A stretch of 64,000 bases of DNA, taken from positions 5,456,001-5,520,000 of the forward strand of contig NC_092409.1 of the NCBI RefSeq assembly GCF_009017415.1, in the 5' to 3' direction. This stretch comes from Aspergillus flavus (Eukaryota; Ascomycota; Eurotiomycetes; Eurotiales; Aspergillaceae). Each line of letters begins with the position of its first letter. The first letter of the stretch is position 1. The notes below the pieces were generated by a model that did no database searches, was not told where the DNA came from, and saw only the letters and a list, made by a program, of their open reading frames with translations. The position numbers and the translations under genes were made by a program. Of this stretch, positions 34,555-46,784 are shown piece after piece.

Positions 34555-36565
34555 TCAAGCAGTTGGACGTCTGAATGGGTGTGCCTCGGTGTTCCTATGT
34601 GATTGTCGTTAGTACTTTGGTTTGATGATCCCAAACAGCCTGTCATAGGATGGTTGTCCGGTTGGGATATTGGGGATACATACAGTACGTATTCGTCCAA
34701 GTTGACGACGTCCGGCTCAGAGAATATAAGATAGAAGTATTTGAGCGTCTCTGCGAGCCAGAAACTTTCCATATAGTCAAGCTGTGATGACTGAGGGTTG
34801 CGCACATCGGAGATAGCTGCATGTCCGTAGCGAGTCAGGGTCATCTTCTCGATGCTACGGAACATCCGCCATGCAGCATCTTGCAGTTCCTTGTCTCCCG
34901 TGATACGGTACATAATGAATACAGATTCGATAGCCTCCGGTCTAGGTCACCCATCAATATCCATCGAGAGTAATATGTTAGGTAAACTAATAGCTGACAT
35001 ACCTCAAGTTATAGCTTGCATCCGGGATCTCAGTCACGCCAGGTGGCAATTTATTGCTGCTGATAATTTGCTGGGCGACTTCTTCCCCTTGGGAGTATTT
35101 GGCGAAACGACGAAGAACATCAGTATGCCATTTCTGCTCATCCCACTCGCAGTCATCCGTGTTCTTGCAAGGACTGATATACAAGGCCTCGGGCATGATC
35201 CCTGTGGGCATAATGTCATAAGCCCAGATACAGCCGTCGGTCAATTTCCGCGCGATCGATAATTCCTCAGGGCGGTCAAACACCTTAGCTCCTATGCCTA
35301 CAGTCCCTCCGAGAAAGCACTTCAGGTGTTCAAATTGGGGTTCGATGACACTTTTAGAAGTAGAGCGGATATTGCCTGCGAACATGATGTCCTTCCCATC
35401 CTTGGTCATGCCCCGGAATAGCAGCCGCTTCTTGATAGAGTTTATCGCCGCGTCGTACATTTTTCGGTATTGATCCGTCTGAGCCCCCAATAATATATGT
35501 TCCTTGGGGAGATACTCGTAAGTGGAGTCAGCCATCCCACCGACAGTGAACCGAGGATCGGTGAACTGCATATCATGGGCATCGACCATCATAGGCCATA
35601 GACCGGGTACTTGTGTGCGTGATTGTGCGGATTCCAGCTTATCGGTGATCCTTTGGATTGCGTCGAAATACTTTGGATCCTTGGTCAACTGCGACATTCG
35701 AGTGAATTCTAGATTCAGAGAACCTAGTTCGGCAAGAATGGTGTTGCGGCTGGGCTGAATACCCATTCCTAGCGCCGACCTATTCATCTGTTAGCACGGT
35801 TTTGTAACACTAACATGTTGTATTGGCCACTTCAACAAGGGTTCTAGCTCACCTCGTCCACTCCCAACGAGATTGGGGCATTCTATTGCGAGTATCAAAC
35901 GAGCCATATATCAGGTCGGCAACCTCTACTGCCTTCTTCAAAAGTATGGGGTAACTTCCGTTGGTTAAATCGTAAGCTCCCAGGAAGCCGCCTAGGTATC
36001 GGATATTCGTCTCGAATACGTTGATTTGCGTGGCGCCGGTGGTCGAGAAATCAATATGCTCAATTGCCTGCAGTGCATCTTCGAATTCATCCATCAACCC
36101 CATGATGATCAGTGTATCGAGAGAATCAACTAGGGTAGCTGCCCATCCACCAAATGATTCTCGGTATTCAGCACTTAGCGGCGAGAGCTCATCCCGTAGC
36201 CATGCATGCTCCTTGTATCCTTTCCATGCGTGTTTAAAGGCATTCCGCACAGCGTTCTGCTTCTTCACCCTTCGTCTGCGAGTGAACCATGATTCCACCG
36301 GGAATTCATACTGGACACGGGGGATGGGAGATGGGGCAGCTGTTGGAAGGGGGATATATTCTTCCACCGGGTGTTTCTCGGTGGGGTTTCTATAATGGAT
36401 TAGGTCGTTGCCTTTTGGAGGAGGCCTTGGAGGAGGAGGTCCATATTCTGCGGGGTCGTCAATGTACGGTATCTCCGCGCCTGGCGGTAGACTAGAGAAA
36501 AGGATATACGTGAGGAAGACTAAGATAAATGTTGGAAGAAAATAGCTTTTTCGAACGAAAAGCAT
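34555..36565 (-). CDS. Class I alpha-1,2-mannosidase (GH47)
   Basis: Type II membrane enzyme of 595 aa that trims alpha-1,2-linked mannose from N-glycans in the ER/Golgi. Exons: 36565-35853, 35779-35003, 34941-34684 and a 40-nt last exon 34594-34555. A signal anchor occupies about residues 8-25, followed by a Pro-rich stem. GH47 signatures: LVDSLDTL (145-152), [25 protein letters not shown] (about 323-337), CFLGG (Cys about 392, of the conserved disulfide), LRPEAIES across the intron 2 junction, and NTEAHPF (about 584-590), whose Thr ligates the catalytic Ca2+ in family members. Acidic catalytic residues are in place, so the gene is intact. It could be a Golgi Mns1B/C-type or an ER enzyme; I cannot tell which. 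Confidence 0.92.
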
Positions 36566-37989
36566 AGTGTGAAGAAGGATTGAATAACCTCAAAAGTGGT
36601 CTTGATTAGAAAACTGGAAGGACAGTGGACGAGGGAATGCTAATGAGCTCTTTGGAGCTCAAGATTAGGTCGAAAAAGAAAGAAACAACATTAAGGAATG
36701 TAAATACAACATGCTCAGAGGTTAGAATAGCACATCTAATGCTGGAGAGAGGAAAGAAGAGATCCAAATTATCCAAGTCAGGAAGAGAAAAGCCTGGAGC
36801 ATCCATCAAGGGGGGATAAGCACCCCAGACATTAATTCTTTGTTAATATGGGCAATTGGAGTAGCAGTTCAGCCCCAGGGATCGCCGTTGGCTCGACCTA
36901 TCTTTTCACATTGATTGGCAGGTGAGTATGGAGTCGATTGATCAAGAATCCTGCTGTAAGTGAATGGCTTTCCATTATCAAACATCTAGGCAATGATTGG
37001 CATGATGATCGGGAAGGGGAGCCTGTGCGAAAGGCGTGGCTGCGTTGCCCTGCCGGAGTAAGTTAAACAGCATTGGTCAAGAAAATGATATAGCGGGCAT
37101 TGCGTAATCAAAGTGGTCCCTGAGACCCTTAGAGCTTTAGGGCCCTGGAAGGGGAAGGCTTAGCCCAGCCAAATGTGCTATTCTTAACATGACATCCCGT
37201 CTCCAAAATGCCCCTGTGCTCCACTGTCTCAGCATATCTTTTCGCCGTCTCTTGGCTTTGGACGCAGGGAAGGAATTTCGATTATTAGGAATGTGGCGTG
37301 AAAAGATGACAATGCAGTGGTGCCAGACAAAGATCGATTAATTAGCTGGAAAGGTCCAGGTTGCGATTTGGAACAACTGTGGATATTTTGGATCAAGTTG
37401 TTGCTTCAAGGTGGAGAATGCAATGGTAAGTTAGTGGCGCTCAACCATGGTTGGAAATGGTCGTGTGTCTCCCTTGGCAGAGCGTTTGCCCTGTTTGCAC
37501 TTGATGCCTCGGGCAACCACAGTTTGCTCCCAAGATCGACGATTGCTACATACGGAAGTGTTACTGGATAAACTATATCATAGTCTATTGGCGTGGGTCG
37601 GACCTAATCAGACGATATTACCTTGCTGGTACTCATTTAGTCTGAATGAAATCTGATATCAATTATACTGTTCCTAGCAATTAGGTATGGAACCAAACCG
37701 GCAAGCTTCCGCCTTTTTGCCTAGTCACTGACAATGCTAGGCCTTCGCATGCGACTCGGTCTACTATGTACTGTGGTAGCTGTTGAATAGCTGTACTGGA
37801 CGAGCGTAGATTCTACTACTATAACATTGCCGTCTTTTACATCTTGTTCTTTAAGCTTTAGACCCACCTGGTATCCCTTTTCTCAACCAACAGTCTGCTT
37901 GGATACTAGATAAATACATAAACACCTGGATTCGAAGAGACATAAACTTCGAAGAAGCACTTCTATCATATTTTTGAGTATTCATCAAG
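36566..37989. promoter_or_regulatory. Divergent intergenic region, GH47 / Med20
   Basis: 1.4 kb between divergent genes. Short frames at 37317-37656 (+) have no recognisable content. It presumably holds both promoters. Confidence 0.4.
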
Positions 37990-39077
37990 ATGCCAATCAC
38001 TGGGTAATGGGCACCGCTTCCATTCAATATCGCACATATGCTGACAGCAACAGGGTCTTCTTCATTCCGTCAAACCCCAACGCCTCCACAGCCTTCGCTA
38101 CAATTACAGAGCGTCTTCATTCATCATTAGCCGATGAGCCCATTCCTGTGGGCCGCTGGGCCCTAGAGCACAAGCTGATGAGGGACACCCCATCTTGTCT
38201 ACCTACATCAGCGTCCCAGCGTCCCGCACAACCGAGGTACATGCAGTTCCTCTCACTAACCTACTTTCCAAACCATGGGTTCATCTACACGTCTCCGCCC
38301 CCAGGGAAGGTGTCTCATGCCCATCATGGTGCCGGTAGTCCCGGTACAGTAGCTCCAGGGGCGTCGAGTCCCGCCTCTCCAACCCCAGTTCCACAACAGA
38401 CCGCAACGCCTACACAGGCTCCGGCACCGAACAGTCAGGATCATTCGTCAATGGTCATGACAACTGTTCCATTGCCAGCGTGCAGTACACTCTTTCAACA
38501 CTTCGTTTACGCCTGCCAACCGTTCTGGTGCCATCGACACACCGTTACGGTTCCTGGCGGTGTTGTCTATGATGTTGGTGATTTTCGGGTCCGAATTGGT
38601 GATGTACGACAGACTCAGCCGGCTGCAAGGGTTAGGGGTACGGTTGTTGAGATAGAATGGAAGGGCCCGTCATTAGTGACGTCCATAGCGTCGCTGTTTA
38701 GTCAGTCCAAGAAGGCGTTCGGCGGCCCTAGAACTAGCGATTTACCAGATGATGACGGTGACTCTGGAATCGACATGGCATTCCCTGAGGGTCTTGAGGA
38801 GGCAGATATTGATGGCGAGTATGCTGCGACCGCCACATTGATTCGAGAGTTCTGGGCGCGCTTAGGCATTCAAGGGGCGCGGGAAGCGATTCTTGTGCAA
38901 GATCTCGGTAGGGAAGCCAAAGAGCAATTGCGAAAGTTGAAGCAGCTAGGGGACCAAAAAGCACGCCAACCCTCTACCAATGTCACAGGAAGTGGACAAC
39001 AGGATGAAGACCCCGACCCGGAAGCTGGAGTTGATGTGGCGAGGCAATTCATGGAAATTTTTAGATTCAACCGCTAA
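37990..39077 (+). CDS. med20: Mediator complex subunit 20
   Basis: 345-aa subunit of the Mediator head module, bridging activators and RNA polymerase II. Exon 1 encodes only MPITG (37990-38003). A 50-nt intron (GTAATG...CTGACAG...CAACAG) leads to exon 2, 38054-39077. The joined N-terminus MPITGVFFIPSNPN matches the start of fungal Med20 proteins. TBP-like fold segments follow (MQFLSLTYFPNHGFIY; FQHFVYACQPFWCHRHTVTVPGGVVYDVGDFRVRIGDV; VEIEWKGPS). A Pro/Ala/Thr-rich insert (about 115-160) and an acidic, Gln-rich C-terminal tail are extra to the core fold. The start is fixed by the tiny first exon. Confidence 0.88.
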
Positions 39078-39660
39078 AGGTTGTGGAACGTTACAGCTTA
39101 CGGATAAATAATGGTCTCTAGTGAATGATTCTCATTAGGATTTAGAAACTCCTCAAGACATCGAATATAACAGCCTATGTCTAGCAAAACGTAGGGAAAC
39201 GATAAAGCAATACGGGGTATGCAAAGGGCCTCTTGTTGATTTTTATGTGCAGCTGTTTGAAACCTGCTACGGGGATGAAAGAGCCTAAGCCCAGAAATCA
39301 GGAACCTGAATGGGGTGTATGATAAACGTCAATAGTAGGTAGGAGAGAAGGGCAAAGGAAAACGGTATAGGAAATTGCAAGCCAAAAGTGGTCATGCCAA
39401 ACAAGAGACATTCGGTGTTTTCTAGATTCCACCTCATCATCTCAATTCGTCTGGCTCCGTCTAAATCCATCCAACTGCATTCATCCCGCAAAAAAGGCAA
39501 CGCTTAAAACGGTACGCACGGCCGACTGCCATCGACAGCGGATGTCGGACTCAGTAGACTACAAAGCAATAGCAGAAGCGGGAATGAGACAGGATGAATA
39601 TGATTCTTTACTCTCACTCATTTTCGCTATCAATTGGCGGGATATACAGGAAGGTAGCGC
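39078..39660. other. Convergent 3' regions, Med20 / calmodulin
   Basis: Presumed 3' UTRs of the two convergent genes. I see no further gene. Confidence 0.5.
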
Positions 39661-40557
<897 letters not shown>

Positions 40558-41831
40558 GGTGAATGTGGAAGGAGGATGAAAGAAGTGATGATAAAATATG
40601 GAGAGGAACAAAGATACAAAGACTGAGAATAGGCGGGAGGTTCAAGAAGTGACCGCGTTGATAGTGGTGGGGGGAAGGTTGGGAAGACGGGCGTTGTTTA
40701 AGGGGAACCGACCCGACTTACTTCAATCATAATAAATGGCCAGCCCGGCCGACCACAGAGCTGAGCGCCTCACAAGGCGGTCGCAAAACGTGACCCGCCC
40801 TAGCCATAAGATGCTCCGAGCGCCCTCCAAAAGGAGGAATGGAATGGCTAAGGTCAAGCACTGCCCGATCTCTTTCTTCAGCTCTCTGGAATCATTTCTT
40901 CTCTTGAATGCTGTAGCCTACGGATGAAGATTTTGGCGCTATTAAGATCATCAAATAGAGATTCTGTCACTAGTGTCCTGTTCTAAGTATATCTTCCATG
41001 TTCATATGTATCATGTCTTTGTACGGAGTAGATTTACACACATCCAGCCGCTGGCGAGGCAGCGTGGCACCCCGCCAATTATTCATACAGGAAAGCTTGA
41101 AGGCAAGCGAATATTCGGTTAGCGGTCCTTAGTGGTGGCAACTTCAGGTCCACGGTACCTGAACCCATAACCACCAACATAACAGCATGCGGCATTTTGA
41201 ACCGCGTTCCTTATGCCAAACAGATGTACAATATTGAGTCCATACTCTTGTATGGATGAAATGAATATGACAATCATCATATTACGGAGGTATAGATATT
41301 TTTCAAAGCCCAGCGAGCAGTGAGAATATAGTTTCAAGGTAGTCTTCAATACGCCCTCTATTAGTCTCGCTAGGGATAAAACTGGTCATCGTGTGCGGCA
41401 CTCTTATCTTCTGCCTAGCAAACACACATACACCCATTATATCTTGTTAATAGTGTGGTCGAGATGCTTGTGGGGGAGCCACGCTAATTACAGGACCGTT
41501 ACGGGAGTTACTATCACGTGATATACCCGCGGGACCTGATGCCGCTAACCCGGGTTAGGACTAGACCTGTCTCCCTTCACGTGGGCCGTCTCCGGAGATC
41601 GAAGCTACGGAAGTATTGATGGTCGTGTGTATTCGGTATCTATATGATGAACAGTTCTGCTTTCTATGACTTTACGCCTGTCGCGAATCAAAGTGCCCTT
41701 TCTTTATACTCGGGCTAGGCCTGCGACTAACCACTAACCTAAGCCATTGGCCGATGATGTTCAAGACAACCTAAAGGACACTCCGTTGAGAAGATAACCG
41801 CAAAGCAACCCAGACACTCCTCCCTTTCACA
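40558..41831. promoter_or_regulatory. Divergent promoter region, calmodulin / Tlg2
   Basis: 1.27 kb shared upstream region. It contains a TACGGAGTA motif (41022-41030) and a dense palindrome cluster (41512-41598). No gene is supported; short frames such as 41119-41349 (-) look fortuitous. Confidence 0.5.
41512..41598. promoter_or_regulatory. Cluster of perfect palindromes, candidate regulatory module
   Basis: Within 87 bp lie TATCACGTGATA (41512-41523), CCCGCGGG (41526-41533), CTAACCCGGGTTAG (41545-41558), a second CACGTG (41578-41583) and TCTCCGGAGA (41589-41598). All are exact palindromes. The CACGTG cores are E-boxes recognised by bHLH factors; the CCGG/CCCGGG cores could suit Zn2Cys6 dimers. 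The cluster lies about 235-320 bp upstream of the Tlg2 start. Confidence 0.55.
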
Positions 41832-43202
41832 ATGTGGCGAGATCGCACGAATTTGTAATGAGTTCTCTTGGATACCCTGCATCCGGCATGGTTATTGGCG
41901 GAAAAACTAACCTCTCTCTCCTTCAGATATATCTCCTACCGTCAATCATTCGCGCATCATCCGGCCAAGAAGCCTCGCTATATCGGAGCATCCAATGGCT
42001 TCTCCGATTCACTATCGCAACCAGAGGAAAGCCGCAGACTTATATCTGATTCAGGGGGACTAGATGACGATGGCGATGCAATTATTGAGATGGATGTGCT
42101 TCCTCCGCGCTGGGTCGACGTGCAGGAAGAGGTGACAGAGTTACTTGCCGACATTGCGCAGAAGTCTGCCCAATTGGATAAACTACATCAAAAGCACCTT
42201 TTACCAGGGTTCGGGGACGAAGAAGTAAGGAAACAAGACGAAAGTGTTATCGAGCGGCTCACGCAGGAGATCACGCGCTCCTTCCATGAATGCCAAAAGG
42301 CGGTCCAGAAGGTTGAGTTGATGGTGCGCGAAGCAAAACAACAAGGTGGTGTAAGCAGCGGAGATGAGACTATGGCCAAAAATATTCAGATATCTCTTGC
42401 TGCACGAGTCCAAGAGGCTAGTGCTCGGTTTAGGAAGAAACAAAGCACATACTTAAAGAGTGAGACCGCCGCTATTTTTCATATATGTTAGAGCTAACGG
42501 GGGCTCTTGATAGAATTGCGAGGGCTGGAAGGTGCAGCGAACCCGTTCGAACGATCTCCAACACCCGTGCAAAACCCTTATACGGATCCCTCTTTAATGG
42601 AATCCGATGCGGATAAGTCCTTCTCGCAGACAACTCTGATGCAAACATCACAGCGACTAAGGGGAGAGAATGATGCCGCCATAATGCAGCGTGAAAGGGA
42701 AATCAACGATATTGCCAAAGGTATCATTGAGCTCTCAGACATATTCCGCGAACTACAAGCAATGGTTATCGATCAAGGTACCATGCTGGACCGGATAGAC
42801 TATAATGTGGAGAAAATGAATACAGAAGTCAAAGCTGCTGATAAGGAACTCAAAGTGGTAAGTCTTTATAAGTGTTATATATTATGTCTCAAAGACGATG
42901 CTAACTAGCCGTGCTATTTATAGGCCACCAATTACCAGCGACGTACAACGAAACGCAAAATCCTTCTATTATTGGTAATTCTTGTTGCAGGATTGTTCAT
43001 AGTTCTTCTGGTCAAACCAAAACGACATGCCAGTAGTTCGCCGGCGACTGCTCCAGAGACCCCCCAGCAACCCCCACAATCGAATGAACACCCATCTGAT
43101 GCATTTCCCCGAACAGTTGAAACTGTCTATAGACGGAAGAGGCGCCCGTCTTTGGCTCCAGCTGCACGAAGCAAATGGGTGGATCCTGACATACACCGAT
43201 AG
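41832..43202 (+). CDS. tlg2: t-SNARE Tlg2 (syntaxin-16 family)
   Basis: 392-aa Qa-SNARE of the trans-Golgi/endosome, needed for fusion of endosome-derived vesicles. Exons: 41832-41854, 41927-42459, 42514-42857 and 42924-43202. The joined start MWRDRTNLYISYRQSF matches Tlg2/syntaxin-16 N-termini, which bind Vps45. The Habc helices follow (about 75-185), then a Q-SNARE motif (about 225-290) including REREINDIAKGIIELSDIFRELQAMVIDQGTMLDRIDYN with the zero-layer Gln. A C-terminal membrane anchor (about 313-330, ILLLLVILVAGLFIVLLV) precedes a 60-residue tail that is longer than usual for a tail-anchored SNARE and is Pro/Ser-rich, then basic. Confidence 0.93.
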
Positions 43203-43464
43203 CTTTAGCCCTTAACAGATACCATGATAGTAATTCATAATTTAAGTCAAATGTGCGTTACAATAAACTCTAAAATGTCACAACAAGGTACATGAAAAAT
43301 CAATGGGGCATGACATATCATGCGTATTCTCCCCATTGTTGACAATTCACAGAGATACACGGTCACCGGAAAGAACTTAATTGGGGTCCATGGGAAAAAG
43401 ACATCAAAAGGACCGGCCAGCTAAGCTTTTCACGGAGCGCCAACTGACATACATAACCAAGACT

Positions 43465-44897
43465 TCACTTGGGAAGATTGCTTTCTTGCTGCAGTAACTC
43501 GGCGACATCGGCATCTAGATCACCACTGGCAAATTGAGCATAGTCTTCTTCTTCATGAGCGACCTTGCGTTTCTTGGGATGAAGCCCGTTTGGGTCATCT
43601 TGAAGACTGTTTTGAGCAGCTTCTGTTGTAAATCCAAAGCCTGGCAACACAAAGCCCGCGGTCGGTGCATGAGACTGAGCATAGTTCTGTGTCGCATAAT
43701 TCATCTCTTGCGGCTCATTTTTTGGCGATCCAACGGGTGTAAGAGCCTCCACGGGTGGGGGGGTTAGAGCTTCAACTTCTGGACGGGCGACGGGTTCTCC
43801 CTCGGATTCTCCAAGATGGACGGCTGGTGAATTTTCAGCGGATAGCCCTCTCATGATTCCATCCTCCACCTCGCGTTTCTTCGCCTCAGTCTCCGATCTT
43901 CTTTCTGATAGCTGAGTAGCCAGAGACTGCTCCTTCGCCAACGCCGCGCGATTGGTCTCAAGAAGTTTCTCAAGACCATCAATGAGTGCTATTCGAGATT
44001 TTATTACCTCAGAGACAGAGCTCTCGGCATTCGCAAGTGCCTTCAACAGCTGGCTAAGTCGCGCGGCATGTACTGGAGGTGTTGGTAAAGGGGTACTGGG
44101 GTCATGCATCTTATCATACTCGGCATTAGCAGTCGTCGCGGATGCACCCGAGGCGACAGTAGCTTTTGATAGAGCCACTTGTAGTGGAACAAGGGGCTGA
44201 AGCTCAGAAGGCGTTGAGCCAGACGAGCTCGAGAAGAGCGACCCGCCCAGAGGCGGCTTTTTACCGATGGAGCGTGATTTATCAATTTCTGCCTCATAAT
44301 CAGTGGACCACGTCGGTTTATTAGGCTTAGGCCGACAAAAGCTTACCATCTACGCGCGCTTCAACTGCGTCCTGGATCGGTGGCTCAAAGATTGCCCGTT
44401 GTCTCCAAACCTCTACTACTCGCCGGAGCTTTTGCTGGATGTCATTCGAAGCACCTTTGTACGCAGTAGCGGTCGCCTCTGCGATAATCTTCACTATATT
44501 AACTTCCATTCCCGTGACATTTGCTGTTGAACTCACTGGTGAGAATGCTATCAAGAAGTCCTCTTTCCGTCGTGCTCTTGACTGTTGCGCAACCTCTAAA
44601 GCCTGCATTAGCGCCTAGACAGAACTACTAGGCAAATCCATCACTATACCATTCGCAAGATATATCAGATTCAATCGCTTTGGCGCGGGGGAGTCGCGAA
44701 GCTTTTGTAGCCAAAGTTGCGCAGTACGCTCAGCATGTCGCCTAGTATAAGACAAAGATGTTAAACAATACCAACGATTATAGCCAGTTGTCTAGTTACC
44801 TGTGGAACATGACCCATTGCGCAACTGTGACAATACCCTCCTGGGTCTCATTGAGGGCGGAAAGCTTCGCTTTCACAGCATCGTCCGTATAGGCCAT
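43465..44897 (-). CDS. rtt103: CID-domain RNA polymerase II CTD-binding protein, Rtt103-like
   Basis: 420 aa in four exons: 44897-44800, 44741-44650, 44595-44347 and 44288-43465. All splice phases close. The N-terminal ~130 residues form a CTD-interacting domain: MAYTDDAVKAKLSALNETQE, VAQWVMFHRRHAERTAQLWL, and LNLIYLANEVAQQSRARRKEDF (the helix contacting phospho-CTD). A coiled-coil region follows (about 215-290, LLKALANAESSVSEVIKSRI...). The C-terminus has a basic patch (KKRKVAHEEED) resembling a nuclear signal. Rtt103/RPRD1 proteins bind Ser2-phosphorylated CTD and act in 3' processing and termination. Two acceptors (44596 and 44289) lie just past an earlier AG and are chosen by frame. Confidence 0.88.
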
Positions 44898-45349
44898 ACT
44901 GTAACTGTAACCGGAATTTGGATGAAGCAATTGATCCTTTGTTTTGGTAATAAATGAAGCTTAGGGAGAAAAGAGATCTTGCTACAACTCTTGATATAGT
45001 CACTGATTGTTTTGTGATGCAGACAGTACCAGTCTTCGATACTATAACAAGTGTATGGAATACATAAGCAATAAGAACAATGACCAAGTGGCAATATGCT
45101 CTGAATTAAGACGGAAGTGGAGGTGTTTTGTTACCAAGAAGTACTTAGTGAAGCTCCGTTACACCTTCCTAAGCTCCACTCACCGCCTTGAACGGCAGAA
45201 TCACTCCCCGGGAGACAATCAACACCCCATCCGTACCGCTTCTAGACGCCAGCTAGACCATCACATTCTTGTCAACTTCCCCTTACCACCTCCCTTGATC
45301 AAGAACTCATTTTACACTTAGAGCCAACTCCAGCAGACTCACAGCTATC
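44898..45349. promoter_or_regulatory. Divergent promoter region, Rtt103-like / clathrin light chain
   Basis: 452 bp between divergent start codons. No gene is seen. The right part contains CT-rich, leader-like sequence. Confidence 0.45.
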
Positions 45350-46307
45350 ATGGCAGACCGATTCCCCTCACTAGAAGACTTCTCCGCTGGTCAGGATCCC
45401 ACATGCAACCCCCCGTTCCAGGTATATATGTACTAACTGTTTCCCAGGCCAAACTGAAGTCGTGGAGACCAACGGCACAGATGCCGATGACTTCCTAGCC
45501 CGCGAGCGAGCCGTTCTAGGTGACGATGCAGAGCAGTTTGCTACCCCTCAAGACCACGTTGCTACCACGGACGATGTGAATGCTGGCGATGACGATTTAC
45601 TGGGCGGTGCGGAGGACGCTCCTGCTGGCGCAGCCCCCGAGATCTCCGGATTCGAATCTTCTTTCCCTGCTATTGAGACACAGAATGAGGTACGGATGTG
45701 AGCGCTGAAGCCGTCGCGTATGACTGTTTAATTGACATGTGTTTCCTTGAACAGCAAGTTGCGCCTGGCGGCATGATCACTGGAACCGGCGCTCCCTTCC
45801 CGCCTACGGGCTTCTCGAGCTACCAAGCGCCGGAGGAGGAACCCGAGCCCGTTAGGTATGTATCATAAATTCCAATCGATGATTGTCATAGACTGGGCAT
45901 ACCAGCCGACGGCGTACTTTCCATCCTCATGACGCTAACTTGGGAACTCCTCCAGGGAATGGCGCGAAAGACGAGATGCGGACATTGCACGCCGCGCGGA
46001 GATCTCCGAAGAAAAGAAGCAAGCGACTATTAAGAAGGCCCAAGAAGATATCGATGACTTTTACGTTTCTTACAACAACAAGACCGACAAGCTGCATGCC
46101 CAGACTCGTGCGGATGCCGAACAATTCCTCGCCAATCGCGAAGACACTTCTTCCGGAGGTACCAGCTGGGATCGTATCGCAAAACTTGTTGATGTCTCTG
46201 GAAAGGGCGCTAAGGGTGGCGCGAACGGATCTGGTAAGGAGCGTTTCCGTCAGCTTTTGGTCGATCTGAAGAAGGACGAGAATGCCCCCGGTGCCAGTGG
46301 CATCTAG
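45350..46307 (+). CDS. clc1: Clathrin light chain
   Basis: 244-aa regulatory subunit of clathrin triskelia in endocytosis and trans-Golgi traffic. Exons: 45350-45389, 45448-45689, 45755-45855 and 45956-46307. The protein starts MADRFPSLEDFSAGQ. The acidic N-terminal region includes the conserved GFESSFP-like segment (consensus FExxFP). A Gly/Pro linker follows (APFPPTGFSSYQ). The heavy-chain-binding helix is WRERRDADIARRAEISEEKK...IDDFY, which is basic/acidic heptad-like. The C-terminal domain is WDRIAKLVDVS...RFRQLLVDLKKD. Length and order match fungal light chains. It is divergent from the Rtt103-like gene. Confidence 0.95.
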
Positions 46308-46784
46308 ATCTTGTTTGCATTACAATGCATTTATTATGACTTCATTATTCTACCCTCCTTGCCAGGTGCATAGCACTCTTTTTCTCGATCCAGATACTCC
46401 CTTACACAAGTTCTATTCCTCGGATACTCAGTTACGGTTGCGTTTTGTTCTTTATTTTCTTTCAACCGTGTTTTTCTATTGGAACTTTTACTTCTTGAAA
46501 CTTCTGTAGGTAGATAATATGCAATTTGTTCCGTACAGGTCGTACATAGGCTGTTGGTAACCCCTAATAAGCCGCTCCTCAAAAGTGAATACATTAAACA
46601 AGAACTCAGGAGTAGGTTGGGTAAATAACATATTTACAAAGTCCAACGCAATCATTTGCACAGAAAAAGGCGCTGCATATTAAACATGTAATAGAGGTGA
46701 ATAGTGATTAGACAATGCATCATTTTTGAACCATGCAGAAAGATATACACGTCATTGAAGTCGACCAGTCTCCCGTACAGAGCT
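46308..46784. other. Convergent 3' regions, clathrin light chain / Cdc37
   Basis: Presumed 3' UTRs of the convergent neighbours; no further gene is seen. Confidence 0.5.
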
